Assembly (NCBI RefSeq): GCF_014699115.1
Contig: NZ_JACXAD010000004.1
Location: 62,001-126,000 of the forward strand
Direction: 5' to 3'
Length of the DNA stretch: 64,000 nucleotides
From: Hymenobacter montanus
GTDB taxonomy: Bacteria; Bacteroidota; Bacteroidia; Cytophagales; Hymenobacteraceae
Of this stretch, positions 51,901 to 60,401 are shown in pieces (position 1 is the stretch's first letter; each line of letters begins with the position of its first letter). The notes under the pieces were generated by a model. It was not told the origin of the DNA. It saw only the letters and a program-made list of their open reading frames with translations, and made no database searches. A program made the translations under genes and the position numbers.

Positions 51901-54900
51901 ACGTAGCAGCCGCCGGCCTTGAGCACAGCCAGGATGGCCACGACCAGCTCGACGGAGCGTTCCACCAGCAGGGCCACAGCCGTCTCCGCCGCTACGCCCT
52001 GGGCCCGCAGCTGCCGGGCTAGCTGGTTGGCCCGGGCGTTGAGTTGCGCGTAGCTCAGCTGTTGCTGCTGGTAGATCAGCGCCACTGCGTCGGGCGTGCG
52101 GGCCACTTGCTCCTCGAACAGCGTTACCAGTGTCTGCTCCGGCGGGTATGCCACCGCCGTGGCATTAAACTCTTCCACCAGCTGTAACTTTTCTGCACTG
52201 CTGAGCATGCTCACGGCGTGCAGTGGCCGCGTCGGGTTAGCTACTACCGCTGCCAACAGCTGATGGTAGTGCTGCCCCATACGGGCTATGGTTTCCCGCT
52301 CGAACAGGTCGGGGTTGTAATTCAGCTCCATCTCCAACCCTTGCCCGCGCTGCCGCATAACCAGGCTCAAATCGAACTTGGCTACCTGATGCGCCTGCAG
52401 CTCGTACGGCACTACGGAAGCGGCCCCTAGCTGACCGGCTATAATCGGCTCGTTTTCCAGAGTGAAGAGTACCTCGAAGATCGGGTGCCGGCTCAGGTCC
52501 CGGGCCAGCTGTAGGTCCTCCACCACCTGCTCGAACTGGTAGGCCTGCTGCTCGAAGCCCGCCAGCACCAGCTGCTTGACCTGCTGCACGAAGCCACTAA
52601 ACGAGAGGTCCCCCGCCGGCTGCGCCCGCAAGGCCAGCGTGTTGACGAACATGCCTACTATCCCTTCCAACTCGGCTGGTTCCCGCCCTGCCGTTACCGT
52701 ACCCACTATCACATCCTGCTGCCCGCTGTACTTGCTCAGCAGCACGTAGTAGCCCGCCAGCAGCACCATGAACAGGGTAGCCCCCTCCTGGCGGGCCAGC
52801 CGCTGCAGCCCGGCCGCCAGCTCCGGTGCCAGCTCAGTACGCACGTGTGCTCCGCGTCCACTACGCTGCGGGGGGCGGGTGTGGTCGAGGGGTAGGTTGA
52901 GCACGGGCAGCTCGCCGCCCAGGTGGGTGAGCCAGTAGGCCCGGGCCGGGGCCAGCGCGGCGCTGTCCTGGCGGGCCTGCTGCCAGACGGCGTAGTCCTT
53001 GTACTGCAGGGCGACGTCCGCCAGGGACTGCCCGGCGTAGAGCTGCTGCAACTCCAGCCAGAGCACCTGCTCGGAAACGCCGTCGCTGGCGATGTGGTGC
53101 TTGTCGAGCAGCAGCAGGTGCATCGGTGCGCCGGCCTGGGGCTGCACTTGCAGCAGGGCAGCGCGCAGCAGGGGGGCCTGCTGTAAGTTGAACGGCTGCA
53201 CAAACGCCCGGGCGAAGGCGGCCACCGCTTCGCCAGTCAGCTCCCAGTCGAGCTGCTCGTGGTAGTCTACCGTGAAATCAACCGTCGCTTCGATAGATTG
53301 GCGTACTTCCCCATTCTCGACCAGGAAGCGCGTGCGCAGGGCCTCGTGGCGCTTAACCAAGGTCTGCAGGGCGTCCTGTAGACGCGTCCGTTCCACTGGG
53401 CCGCGCAGCACCAGGGCCTGCGGCATATTGTAGGCCGTGCTCTGTCGGTCGAGCGCTTGCAGCGCGTAGAGCCGCTGCTGGGCCGACGAGAGCGGATACA
53501 CCGCTGCCACCGGGGCGGGGGTAATGGTCGACTCCTGCTCAGCAGCTTGCCGCTGCTGCAGCACCCCCGCCAACCCGTGGATGGTGGGATAAGCCAGCAC
53601 GTCGGCCAGCACCAAGCGTTTGCCTAGGGTCTTCTCCACCTGGCTCACCAGGCTGATGGCTTTGAGCGAGTGCCCCCCCAGGCGAAAGAAGTCGTCGTGG
53701 ATGCCCACCCTCTCCAGCTGCAGCACCCGCTGCCAGATGCTGGCCAAGGTTTCTTCCAGCTCAGTGCCAGGGGCTTCGTAGATCTGCTCTGCCTGCTGCC
53801 AGTCCGGCGCGGGCAGGGCTTGCTTGTCGAGCTTGCCGTTGAGCGTCAGTGGCAGCGAGGCCATCTCGATCAAGTGCGCCGGGAGCATGTAGGTGGGCAG
53901 CTGGTGGCTCAAGTAGGCGCGCACCTGTTCGCCGTTGAGGGCCGGTTCTCCCGGTTGGGGCACGAAATAGGCGCATAAATACGGCTCCGGCTGCCCCAGC
54001 TCCTGCCGGGCGACCACCACCGCCTCCCGCACCCGCGGGCACTGGCGCAGCACCTGCTCGACCTCACCAGGCTCGATGCGAAAGCCGCGAATCTTGACCT
54101 GCTCGTCCTGCCGGCCCAGGTACTCAAGGTTACCATCGGGCAGCCACCGGGCTACGTCGCCCGTGCGGTAGAGCCGTCCCGCCCCGAACGGGTTGGATCC
54201 GAACTTGGCGGCCGTCAGCTCGGGGCGGTGATGGTAGCCGCGGCCCACGCCGGCTCCGCCAATGCAGAGCTCGCCGGGCACGCCCACGGGCACAAGTTGC
54301 CCGTCGGCATCGAGCAGGTAGACCTGCACGTTGGCCAGGGGCTTGCCGATGGGCACCGAGGCGTAGCGGGAAGTGAGGGGCGGCTCGTGGCGGGTGTAGG
54401 GGAAGAGGGTGGCAGCCACGCTGGCTTCGGTCGGGCCGTAGGCGTTGACGTAGGTTAGTTGGTGGCGCCAGCGCTCGGCCAGGGTCGGGGTGCTGGCCGA
54501 GCCGGCCGTGTTGAGTATGCGCAAGGTCTGCACCCGGGCGGGCTCAAGGTAGGCGGCGTAGGTGGGGGGAAGAATAGCGACGCTGATGCGGTGCTGGTTG
54601 AGGTAGTGCTCGAAGGCGCGGTAGTCCTCGATGGTGGCGCGGGGCACCAGGTAGAGCGTAGCCCCGGCGCCTAGCGTGATAAAGATTTCGCAGGTAGAGG
54701 CATCGAAGCTGATGGAGGCGAACTGCAGTATCCGGTCCGAGGAACTGAGATCAAAAGCATGTTGGTGAGCACAGGCCAGGTTGAGCAGGCCGCGGTGCTC
54801 GATCAGGGCGCCCTTGGGCTGGCCCGTCGTACCCGAGGTGTAGAGGATATAGGCTAGGTTGCTCGGCCCCGCCACCAGCGCCAGGTTACTACTGTTGCCC

Positions 54901-56708
54901 TGATAAATGTCGGCTTGGTTCACGTCAAGCACCGCCACATCCGGCGCGTACGCCTGGGCCGCGGCCACGTTGGTGAGCAGCAGCGGGGCGCCACTGTCGC
55001 GCAACGTGTAGCGAATGCGCGCGGCGGGGTAGGCCGGATCGATGGGCACGTAGCAGCCGCCGGCCTTGAGCACGGCTAGGATGGCCACCACCAGCTCGAG
55101 CGAGCGCTCCAGCAGCAGGGCCACGGGCACCTCCGCCGCCACCCCTCGCGTCCGCAGCACCCGCGCCAGCTGGTTGGCCCGCGCATTTAGCTCCCCGTAG
55201 CTCAGCTGCTGGTCTTCGTAGACCAGCGCCACCGCTTCAGGCGCGTGCGCTGCTTGCTCCTCGAAGCGGGCCACAATGGTTTGCTCCCGCGGATACTCGC
55301 AGTGCGTCGCGTTAAACTCTTCAACCAGTTGCTGCCGCTCCGGTTTGGTTAAGAATGGGATTTCGCTAAGCGCCGTTTCGGGGTTGCTAACTAGTCCTTC
55401 CAACAGTAAAAGGAAATGTTGAACAAACCGATCAATTGTTGCCTCACTGAATAAGCTGGGCTTATAATCTACTACTCCGCACACTTGCCCTCCTACCGAG
55501 CGCATTCTTAGCTGCAAGCTGGCCTCGGTAGTAGCAGGCCCGTCTACCCACTCCCACTTTTCCGCTCCCAGGTCCCACACTTCCCTGCCATCCTGTAGCT
55601 GAATAAAGGACTGATCCGCTAGGAGCTCGTTGGCAACTCGGTCCATCGAAATCCAGGAAAATGCTCCGCTGGACATCACCTGCTGGTTTTGCTCCCTAGT
55701 TAGCCCCAGGTCTTGCATCAGCCGGCTGTAGGGGTAGTCCTTGTAAGGCAGTACTACCTCCACTTTCTTGTCAATAGAGGCAAGCAATGCTCGGAAAGTC
55801 AACGCCCCATGCACTTGCAGCTGGATGGGGAGAAGGTTGGCAAAGTACCCTACTTCCCCGCGGGTTTCTTTCCCCCGGTTAGATGCCGGGAAAGTAAGGA
55901 GGATCTGCTCTTCTCCCGTATAACGATAAAGCAAGCAAGCGTAAGCTGCCAGATATACTTTAAAAGAAGTACTCTGGGATTCCTGCTTGAATTTTTCTGC
56001 CCGCTGGCCGACTGCCGAAGGAATTTTAAATGCCAGAGAGGCACTTTTGTTCTTTGCTACTAGCCCCTGTTCATGGTCTATTAGTAAAGTAGCCGAAGAA
56101 AACCCGTTGTTAAACTGATCCCGGAAAAACGATTGAGCCTGCTCAGCATTTCCGTGCAATAAATTATCCGCTTCTTTTTGCTGGAATTGGCTAAATACCT
56201 CAAGCGTCGGACCTTCTAACTTAGAAAGTTGATTCAGACCCAATGAGCTGTTGTAGGCCTTCCGCAGATCATACATTAGGACGGGAATGGAAAAACCGTC
56301 ATAAAAGATATGATGACAATTAAGCAGGAAGTAGCTCTCTTCCCCTTTTCTTAATAAAATCCACCGCCATCCATTCTTTTTAAGATCAAATGGTTGCCCG
56401 GCTAATTCCGCCAGCTTCTGCTGAAGCTCCGCGTCTGAGCCTGCTGGTAGGGTAATATAGCTAAGCGACTGAATGGGCTGTGGGTGAACAACTAATACTG
56501 GTTCGCCGTCTTCAACTTTTACCGTCGTGCGAAGCATGGGATGCCGTTGCGTCACATACGCAATAGCATTTTCAAGCTGCTTGATGTCCATTGTCGCGGG
56601 TATTTTCCAAGCGGCTACCCGATTGATGCCTCGGCCTAGCTGATCGCTAACCCAAAGGCCTTTCTGCCCTTCTGATAATTTGAGGCGTTTTAATTGGTTG
56701 GTTTTCAT
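48957..56708 (-). CDS. NRPS, modules 1-2 plus C of module 3: C-A-T-C-A-T-C
   Basis: A 2583-residue synthetase that starts the line. C1 (1-440, HHIFYDG near 131) at the very N-terminus suggests an acyl-starter condensation domain, so the product may be a lipopeptide. A1 (about 466-960) pocket DACINAAVAK; T1 Ser near 1012 (DDFFRLGGHSLKA); C2 (1070-1500, HHIASDG near 1204); A2 (about 1513-2010) pocket DAEDVGMVDK, with two acidic residues that would suit a basic amino acid; T2 Ser near 2064; C3 (2122-2583, HHIISDG near 2254). All three C motifs are intact. C3 hands on to the A domain of the next protein. The first 440 residues are richer in Lys and AT than the rest. Confidence 0.95.
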   Translation of the reverse strand: MKTNQLKRLKLSEGQKGLWVSDQLGRGINRVAAWKIPATMDIKQLENAIAYVTQRHPMLRTTVKVEDGEPVLVVHPQPIQSLSYITLPAGSDAELQQKLAELAGQPFDLKKNGWRWILLRKGEESYFLLNCHHIFYDGFSIPVLMYDLRKAYNSSLGLNQLSKLEGPTLEVFSQFQQKEADNLLHGNAEQAQSFFRDQFNNGFSSATLLIDHEQGLVAKNKSASLAFKIPSAVGQRAEKFKQESQSTSFKVYLAAYACLLYRYTGEEQILLTFPASNRGKETRGEVGYFANLLPIQLQVHGALTFRALLASIDKKVEVVLPYKDYPYSRLMQDLGLTREQNQQVMSSGAFSWISMDRVANELLADQSFIQLQDGREVWDLGAEKWEWVDGPATTEASLQLRMRSVGGQVCGVVDYKPSLFSEATIDRFVQHFLLLLEGLVSNPETALSEIPFLTKPERQQLVEEFNATHCEYPREQTIVARFEEQAAHAPEAVALVYEDQQLSYGELNARANQLARVLRTRGVAAEVPVALLLERSLELVVAILAVLKAGGCYVPIDPAYPAARIRYTLRDSGAPLLLTNVAAAQAYAPDVAVLDVNQADIYQGNSSNLALVAGPSNLAYILYTSGTTGQPKGALIEHRGLLNLACAHQHAFDLSSSDRILQFASISFDASTCEIFITLGAGATLYLVPRATIEDYRAFEHYLNQHRISVAILPPTYAAYLEPARVQTLRILNTAGSASTPTLAERWRHQLTYVNAYGPTEASVAATLFPYTRHEPPLTSRYASVPIGKPLANVQVYLLDADGQLVPVGVPGELCIGGAGVGRGYHHRPELTAAKFGSNPFGAGRLYRTGDVARWLPDGNLEYLGRQDEQVKIRGFRIEPGEVEQVLRQCPRVREAVVVARQELGQPEPYLCAYFVPQPGEPALNGEQVRAYLSHQLPTYMLPAHLIEMASLPLTLNGKLDKQALPAPDWQQAEQIYEAPGTELEETLASIWQRVLQLERVGIHDDFFRLGGHSLKAISLVSQVEKTLGKRLVLADVLAYPTIHGLAGVLQQRQAAEQESTITPAPVAAVYPLSSAQQRLYALQALDRQSTAYNMPQALVLRGPVERTRLQDALQTLVKRHEALRTRFLVENGEVRQSIEATVDFTVDYHEQLDWELTGEAVAAFARAFVQPFNLQQAPLLRAALLQVQPQAGAPMHLLLLDKHHIASDGVSEQVLWLELQQLYAGQSLADVALQYKDYAVWQQARQDSAALAPARAYWLTHLGGELPVLNLPLDHTRPPQRSGRGAHVRTELAPELAAGLQRLARQEGATLFMVLLAGYYVLLSKYSGQQDVIVGTVTAGREPAELEGIVGMFVNTLALRAQPAGDLSFSGFVQQVKQLVLAGFEQQAYQFEQVVEDLQLARDLSRHPIFEVLFTLENEPIIAGQLGAASVVPYELQAHQVAKFDLSLVMRQRGQGLEMELNYNPDLFERETIARMGQHYHQLLAAVVANPTRPLHAVSMLSSAEKLQLVEEFNATAVAYPPEQTLVTLFEEQVARTPDAVALIYQQQQLSYAQLNARANQLARQLRAQGVAAETAVALLVERSVELVVAILAVLKAGGCYVPLDPAYPAERIRYTLHDSGARLLLTNVAAAQEYAPHVTVLEVSQDSLYQGEAQNPPRVAGPGNLAYILYTSGTTGQPKGVMIEHSSVVNLLGWVVELLYRSLTGKVLLTSSYVFDASVEQIFASLVAGTTLVIASEEQRRDPRAYLALLESQAIQLLDITPSYLSLVVAEQADRPVQLALRYIVCGGEPLGDELIAQSRRVLEGVQLLNMYGPTETTVDATYEVASERKKAGAPSIGRPIPNVQVYLLDAGGQLVPVGVPGELCIGGAGVGRGYHHRPELTAAKFGSNPFGAGRLYRTGDVARWLPDGNLEYLGRQDEQVKIRGFRIEPGEVEQVLRQCPRVQEAVVVARQEAGQPEPYLCAYFVPQPGEPAPDSQQVCAYLEQHLPGHMVPTCFVPLASLPLTINGKLDKKALPAPDQPQTGLAYTAPTTELEESLATIWQRVLKIERVGIHDDFFRLGGHSLKAISLVNQVEREFGKRPSFSDLLADPTIKGLATALQRQPAVTQEAAIRPASTQASYPLSAAQRRMYAQQATAPQSTAYNMPQVLVLRGRVDKQRLEQALQQVADRHESLRTSFTLVDGEVRQRIEPLRFVLPCQHRPDWEVDGPEVLQFVQAFPKPFDLACAPLWRAMLLQVQQAGEELHLLLLDKHHIISDGVSESIINRELSALYAGQELAPLKPLQYKDYAVWQLGQQDSARRAQARQYWLDQFTGELPVLALPSDFARPAVKSLIGGVWHFEAEAELVTQLHQLATDHRASLFAVLLAAYYALWHRYTSLPEIVVGTITTGRGRPELEEVVGMFVNTLPLKMALQPQEPFSGLIRRVKQGTMEAFAHEDYQFDELVQELRIARDPSRSPLFDTMLVLHNQDSQGLHLRGSEISAYQGNTHRVALFDLVLDCLREDKGKLYFQWNYRKDLFRPETMERLAQQYLQVLKQVASRPDMPLKEISILTGAERALMARFNAAVPPRRQAQVASLQNS

Positions 56709-57044
56709 AAGCTGGGGTAGACACCGATGCTAATCGGTGGGATGGGCGAGGACGAAAAGCAGGAGTTTGAGCGCGATAGCGGATAGATGGCGTGATAGTC
56801 ATGACGGAATTTAATAGTGGCTCGATGATTGGGTTGATAGTCGTTTTTTGTTCTGATAAATGTTTCAGTAACAGGTTATTTTAAGGCAAGCAGCCCTCGG
56901 GTGGGTTTGTCAGTACTTGCACTGCACAAGAAACTTCTCCTGGTTATGCCGGATGGGTCAAGCCTCGACAGCAGTAGTTGGATGGAATAGCTAGGTTCGT
57001 TTGTCTCAGAAGAGAATAGTTTGCGCCTGATTCACCACCACAGG
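56709..57044 (-). other. Spacer between thioesterase and NRPS 1
   Basis: 336 bases without a gene. It may contain an internal promoter for the synthetase genes, but I find no TAnnTTTG element on the minus strand. Confidence 0.35.
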
Positions 57045-57770
57045 CTAAGCATCAACCTGTTTTACAGTCGTTAACGACTGCTGTAGCGTACGTTGAATGA
57101 GTTGAGCGACCTCTTCAGGCCGCTGAAAAACGAAAAAATGGTCACCGGCAAACTCCTGCACTCGAAGCTGATGGGTCGTTTCCTTTTGCCAGGGGGCAAC
57201 TTTTATGGCGTCTACAAACAAGTCTGCTTGGCCTAGCAGAACTGAAATAGGCAGTGGCAGTGGTGCTCCCGGCTGATAAGAGGATGCATCCGCGATTTTA
57301 CAGTCGGCCCGAAGAATGGGTTCGAAGTAATTCCGCAGTTCCTCGTGCTCCAGGAACGCCTCAGAAATGCCGTCCATAGCGATGAGCTTGGCCCAGAAAT
57401 CTTTTGAAGGCAGATTATGGATGGTTTCCGCTGGCTCTACGGAGGGTGCCTGACGGCCGGAGGCAAACAGATGGAGCGGTAAAGAGTATCCTAACAGCTT
57501 CAGGCGCCTGGCTACTGCATAGCCAAGAGTGGCGCCCATACTATGTCCCCAAAAAGCGTACGGAGTGTGGCTTCGTGATATTATTTGTTCACACAAGTAG
57601 TCTACCAACTCCTCTCTATCCTCCAGTAGCGGCTCTTGAACGCGCTCTCCCCGGCCCGGATACTCCAGAATGTTCAAACTGATATTGGCCGGAAACAACG
57701 GCGCAAACAAGCTGTAGTTATGCTTGTGCCCGCCTGCGTGTGGGAATACAAATAGCTCAATAAAGCTCAT
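57045..57770 (-). CDS. Type II thioesterase
   Basis: A 241-residue alpha/beta hydrolase of the free-standing type II thioesterase family, which clears mis-primed or blocked carrier domains in NRPS lines. The active-site triad is visible: nucleophile Ser in FWGHSMGATLGYAVARRL (about 74-91, GHSMG), Asp in LLGQADLFVD (about 184-193), and His in EFAGDHFFVFQRPEEV (about 209-224, GDHFF). The N-terminal FVFPHAGG and LEYPGRGERVQEP segments are family hallmarks. As no thioesterase domain ends the assembly line, this enzyme may also release the product, which is unproven. Confidence 0.93.
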   Translation of the reverse strand: MSFIELFVFPHAGGHKHNYSLFAPLFPANISLNILEYPGRGERVQEPLLEDREELVDYLCEQIISRSHTPYAFWGHSMGATLGYAVARRLKLLGYSLPLHLFASGRQAPSVEPAETIHNLPSKDFWAKLIAMDGISEAFLEHEELRNYFEPILRADCKIADASSYQPGAPLPLPISVLLGQADLFVDAIKVAPWQKETTHQLRVQEFAGDHFFVFQRPEEVAQLIQRTLQQSLTTVKQVDA

Positions 57771-58125
57771 GATGGTGTTGGTTAGTACACTGCCTTCCTC
57801 ACTTCAGTAGCCAGTCGACCTAGCTTCTACCTTAGATTATTTCGTTGTAAAAATTATACTATCCCATATCCAAAGGGGATGGTCGTAGTGTTTCCTCGGA
57901 AATAAGACCGTTTAGCTACCCAGCTAGGTAAGCCCAAGCTTTTGATGTTTTACCACGCCATGATAGATCTAAGGGCTCCAAAGGCAGCCACGGGTGATCT
58001 GCAAGTGAAAGCCTTTTCCGGGGGATTGCCGATATGGTCGACAGGATCAAACGGTGTTCAAGCGGGCACATTGAAACACTACACAAACCTATCACTGTTA
58101 TAAGGATCTTAAGCTTTAATTACCG

Positions 58126-58226
58126 TGGACTTTATATGGACGTCTTGAGCGGCCAGCGTAGACTTAGAGTGGACTTTCGATGAAATTGAGGGTGGACATA
58201 ATGCGGACAATAGGATGGACATGACG
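58126..58226. repeat. Array of about nine 11-bp TGGAC repeats
   Basis: TGGAC-like boxes begin at 58126, 58137, 58159 (TAGAC), 58170, 58193, 58204 (CGGAC) and 58216, all on an 11-bp step with two degenerate units (58148, 58181) and two 12-bp steps. The 11-bp phasing puts each box on the same face of the helix, as in binding sites for OmpR/PhoB-type regulators. Another GTGGAC lies near 58279. Confidence 0.55.
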
Positions 58227-58347
58227 TTATTATACTATGATAACTAGATAGTTAAGAAAAGGCATTTTTACTTTGTGGGTGGACAACTTCGGCTTAGGGT
58301 CCCTTGTGTAAGGTGGTGGCTTAAGCTAGGAAGCACCAGTAAGCACA

Positions 58348-58640
58348 GTGGGCACGGCAACCTGTAATGCAGACGGTGAGAGGCTTACCGAGGGAACAGA
58401 GTTTGCAACCAAACCTGCCGCCCCGTCATCTTGAGGAGTCATGTAAGTCCACAACGATGATGGACTGAATCCCACCCGTGAGGCAGGCGTAGGGTCGACA
58501 CCGACCAGTTGAACTGCTTCCCCATCTTAAGAGTAAGACCAGTGGCGCTGACCGGCATTAAGTGTTTGTCCGACACCTTTCACGTGCCCAATGGTTCGTC
58601 AGCAGATGGCTGAAAGTCAGTTGCTGCCCGCCTAACTAAC
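58348..58640 (+). ncRNA. Possible structured-RNA relic (group II intron-like 5' region)
   Basis: The stretch begins GTGGGC and contains several local hairpins: CGGT/ACCG near 58374-58389, AGTCCA/TGGACT at 58446-58466 and GGTCG/CGACC at 58493-58506. The GTAAGTCC and CTGAATCC elements recall domain I of bacterial group II introns. There is no reverse transcriptase and no recognisable domain V, so if real it is a fragment. Confidence 0.25.
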
Positions 58641-58867
58641 TCGCTTGCCATACCCTAATAACCAGGAAATAGATAGCTTTGAGGTGACTTAGGAAGTCGT
58701 CAGACGATAACTTCAGCCTGATTTATTAACCTGGCAGAGCTTTTTCCCACTCAAAACCCGGTATAGCCGTTTAAGGAATTATAACCAGCTAATCGAATAA
58801 AGCTTACGCGCCCCCTGCGGGAACGACCTGATAACCACCAAGCCTCGGTTGCTACTCTGGATTACGT

Positions 58868-59443
58868 ATGTTTGTTGCCTCCGATCCTGCTGCTGCTGCC
58901 CTTGAGCTTCGCTTAGCGAAGTTGCAGGGCACCGACGCGGAGGCATTTATAGAAGCATTGTTTCGGGCTTTCTACCGCCCCTTGGGCAACGTCGTCTTTC
59001 GGGTGGTGCAAGACCGTGCCGTGGCCGAAGACCTGGTGCAGGATGTGCTCCTGAACGTGTGGAAAAACCGCGACACCCTCCGCGTAACCTCTACTTACCA
59101 AGCCTACCTCTACCGGGCAGCCATGAATGCGGCCCTGCGCCACGTGGCCCGGCACAAGCGCCAGGTAGCCTGGGATGAGGTGCGCTTGCCGGACCCGGGC
59201 CGCAACACCACCGACGAGCAGGTGCACGGCCAGGAAGCTGAGGCTGCCGTAACCGCGGCCCTGGCTACGCTGCCGCCCCAGTGCCGGGCCGTGTTCCTGC
59301 TCAGCCGGCAGGAGGGCCTGAGCTACCAGCAGATAGCCGATACGCTGGAAGTGGCTCCTAAAACGGTAGAGAACCAGATGGGTAAAGCCTTGCGCTTGCT
59401 CCGGAAGGGCCTGCAGGGCATATTATCCACTTTCCTGTTATAA
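58868..59443 (+). CDS. ECF-subfamily RNA polymerase sigma factor
   Basis: A 191-residue sigma-70-family factor of the extracytoplasmic-function class, Bacteroidota FecI-like type. Region 2 (about 30-95) includes FRAFYRPLGNVVFRVVQDRAVAEDLVQDVLLNVWKNRDTL, with the core-binding and -10 recognition helices. Region 4 (about 130-185) reads ALATLPPQCRAVFLLSRQEGLSYQQIADTLEVAPKTVENQMGKALRLLRK, the -35-binding helix-turn-helix. It is the first gene of a same-strand group with a GIN-domain lipoprotein, a FecR-type anti-sigma factor and an STN protein, which suggests it is held inactive until a signal passes from the cell surface. Confidence 0.93.
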   Translation: MFVASDPAAAALELRLAKLQGTDAEAFIEALFRAFYRPLGNVVFRVVQDRAVAEDLVQDVLLNVWKNRDTLRVTSTYQAYLYRAAMNAALRHVARHKRQVAWDEVRLPDPGRNTTDEQVHGQEAEAAVTAALATLPPQCRAVFLLSRQEGLSYQQIADTLEVAPKTVENQMGKALRLLRKGLQGILSTFLL

Positions 59444-59568
59444 CGGGTGGTAGATCGAAAAAAAATATTTTCGACAGGCGTAGGGGTAAAGGCCCGAATG
59501 TGATTCTTACTGCTGAAGGTACTCCCATCCACCACCCATTAGCTCGTTGTAAGCTTGTATTGTAAGCC

Positions 59569-60300
59569 ATGAATAAGATACTTTCCCTATTGGCCATCTC
59601 GGTGGTTTTGTTCACCACCGCCTGCTCTCACGAAGGCGACCTGTTCGGTCCCAGTGTGCGCGGTACCGGACCCACCCAGTCGGAAACCCGAACCCTCAAC
59701 AGCTTCAGCCGGCTCGATCTAAAGATTGACGCCGAACTGCTACTCACCCAAGGCAGCCCTCAGCAGGTGCGCATAGAAGCTCAGCGCAATATTCTGGATG
59801 TACTCGAAACCGAACTCAACAACGACCAGCTCCAAATTGAGTACGGACGCTACAACGTTCGCGGCCACGACCCCATTCGCATCCACATCACCGTGCCCAA
59901 CCTGACGGAGCTAGAAGTATCGGGCTCCGGCAAAGCAAGTACCACGGCACCCTGGACGGCCACCAACTTCCGACTAGGCGTATCCGGTTCGGGCGAAGCC
60001 AACTGTAATTTTGCCCAGGTTGATGCTCTACGGACCAGCGTGACGGGCTCGGGCGAGGTGAAACTCAGCGGTAACGCTCCGAGCCACAACGTCAATATCA
60101 GCGGCTCGGGGCGCGTCAGCGCCTACGACCTGACCGCCTTGGATACCTACGTGTCCATCAGCGGGTCGGGCCGCAGCTACGTGCGAACCGCCCGTACCCT
60201 CAACGTCGACATCACCGGCAGCGGCTCGGTCTATTACAAAGGCAATCCCACCATTAGTAGCCGGGTTACCGGCTCAGGCAGGGTGCTGGCCGACAACTGA
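59569..60300 (+). CDS. GIN-domain (DUF2807) lipoprotein
   Basis: A 243-residue exported lipoprotein: signal LSLLAISVVLFTTACSH with lipobox TTAC, Cys near residue 19. The rest is a putative autotransporter-adhesin head (GIN) domain, a beta-solenoid marked by regular GSG turns: VSGSGKAS, VSGSGEAN, VTGSGEVKLSG, ISGSGRVSA, ISGSGRSY, ITGSGSVYYKG, VTGSGRVLADN. The FSRLDLKIDAELLLTQGSPQQVRIEAQRNILD start is the usual beginning of the domain. GIN proteins are common on Bacteroidota surfaces, with unknown ligands. Its position between sigma and anti-sigma genes suggests it belongs to the same regulon. Confidence 0.88.
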   Translation: MNKILSLLAISVVLFTTACSHEGDLFGPSVRGTGPTQSETRTLNSFSRLDLKIDAELLLTQGSPQQVRIEAQRNILDVLETELNNDQLQIEYGRYNVRGHDPIRIHITVPNLTELEVSGSGKASTTAPWTATNFRLGVSGSGEANCNFAQVDALRTSVTGSGEVKLSGNAPSHNVNISGSGRVSAYDLTALDTYVSISGSGRSYVRTARTLNVDITGSGSVYYKGNPTISSRVTGSGRVLADN

Positions 60301-60401
60301 CCGAACTTATTTTGCTTGGCAATGATTGCTGCCTTTCTTACCTTCTCGCGCCGGTAGCCAAAAAATACCGATTTTAGCCGGCACAGTTGCCGCCCTCGTT
60401 C

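Larger units (their letters stand above)
57771..58867. other. Gene-free region between NRPS locus and ECF sigma gene
   Basis: 1.1 kb with no convincing ORF. The left part is AT-rich and should hold the promoter of the minus-strand NRPS group. The middle holds the 11-bp TGGAC repeats and the right part the possible structured-RNA relic, both listed below. Confidence 0.5.

Noticed and set aside
57771..57900. Minus-strand promoter directly upstream of the thioesterase gene
   Set aside because: A CAAA on the plus strand at 57871 could be a -33 element, but no matching CAAAnnTA lies at the right distance, so no promoter is called.
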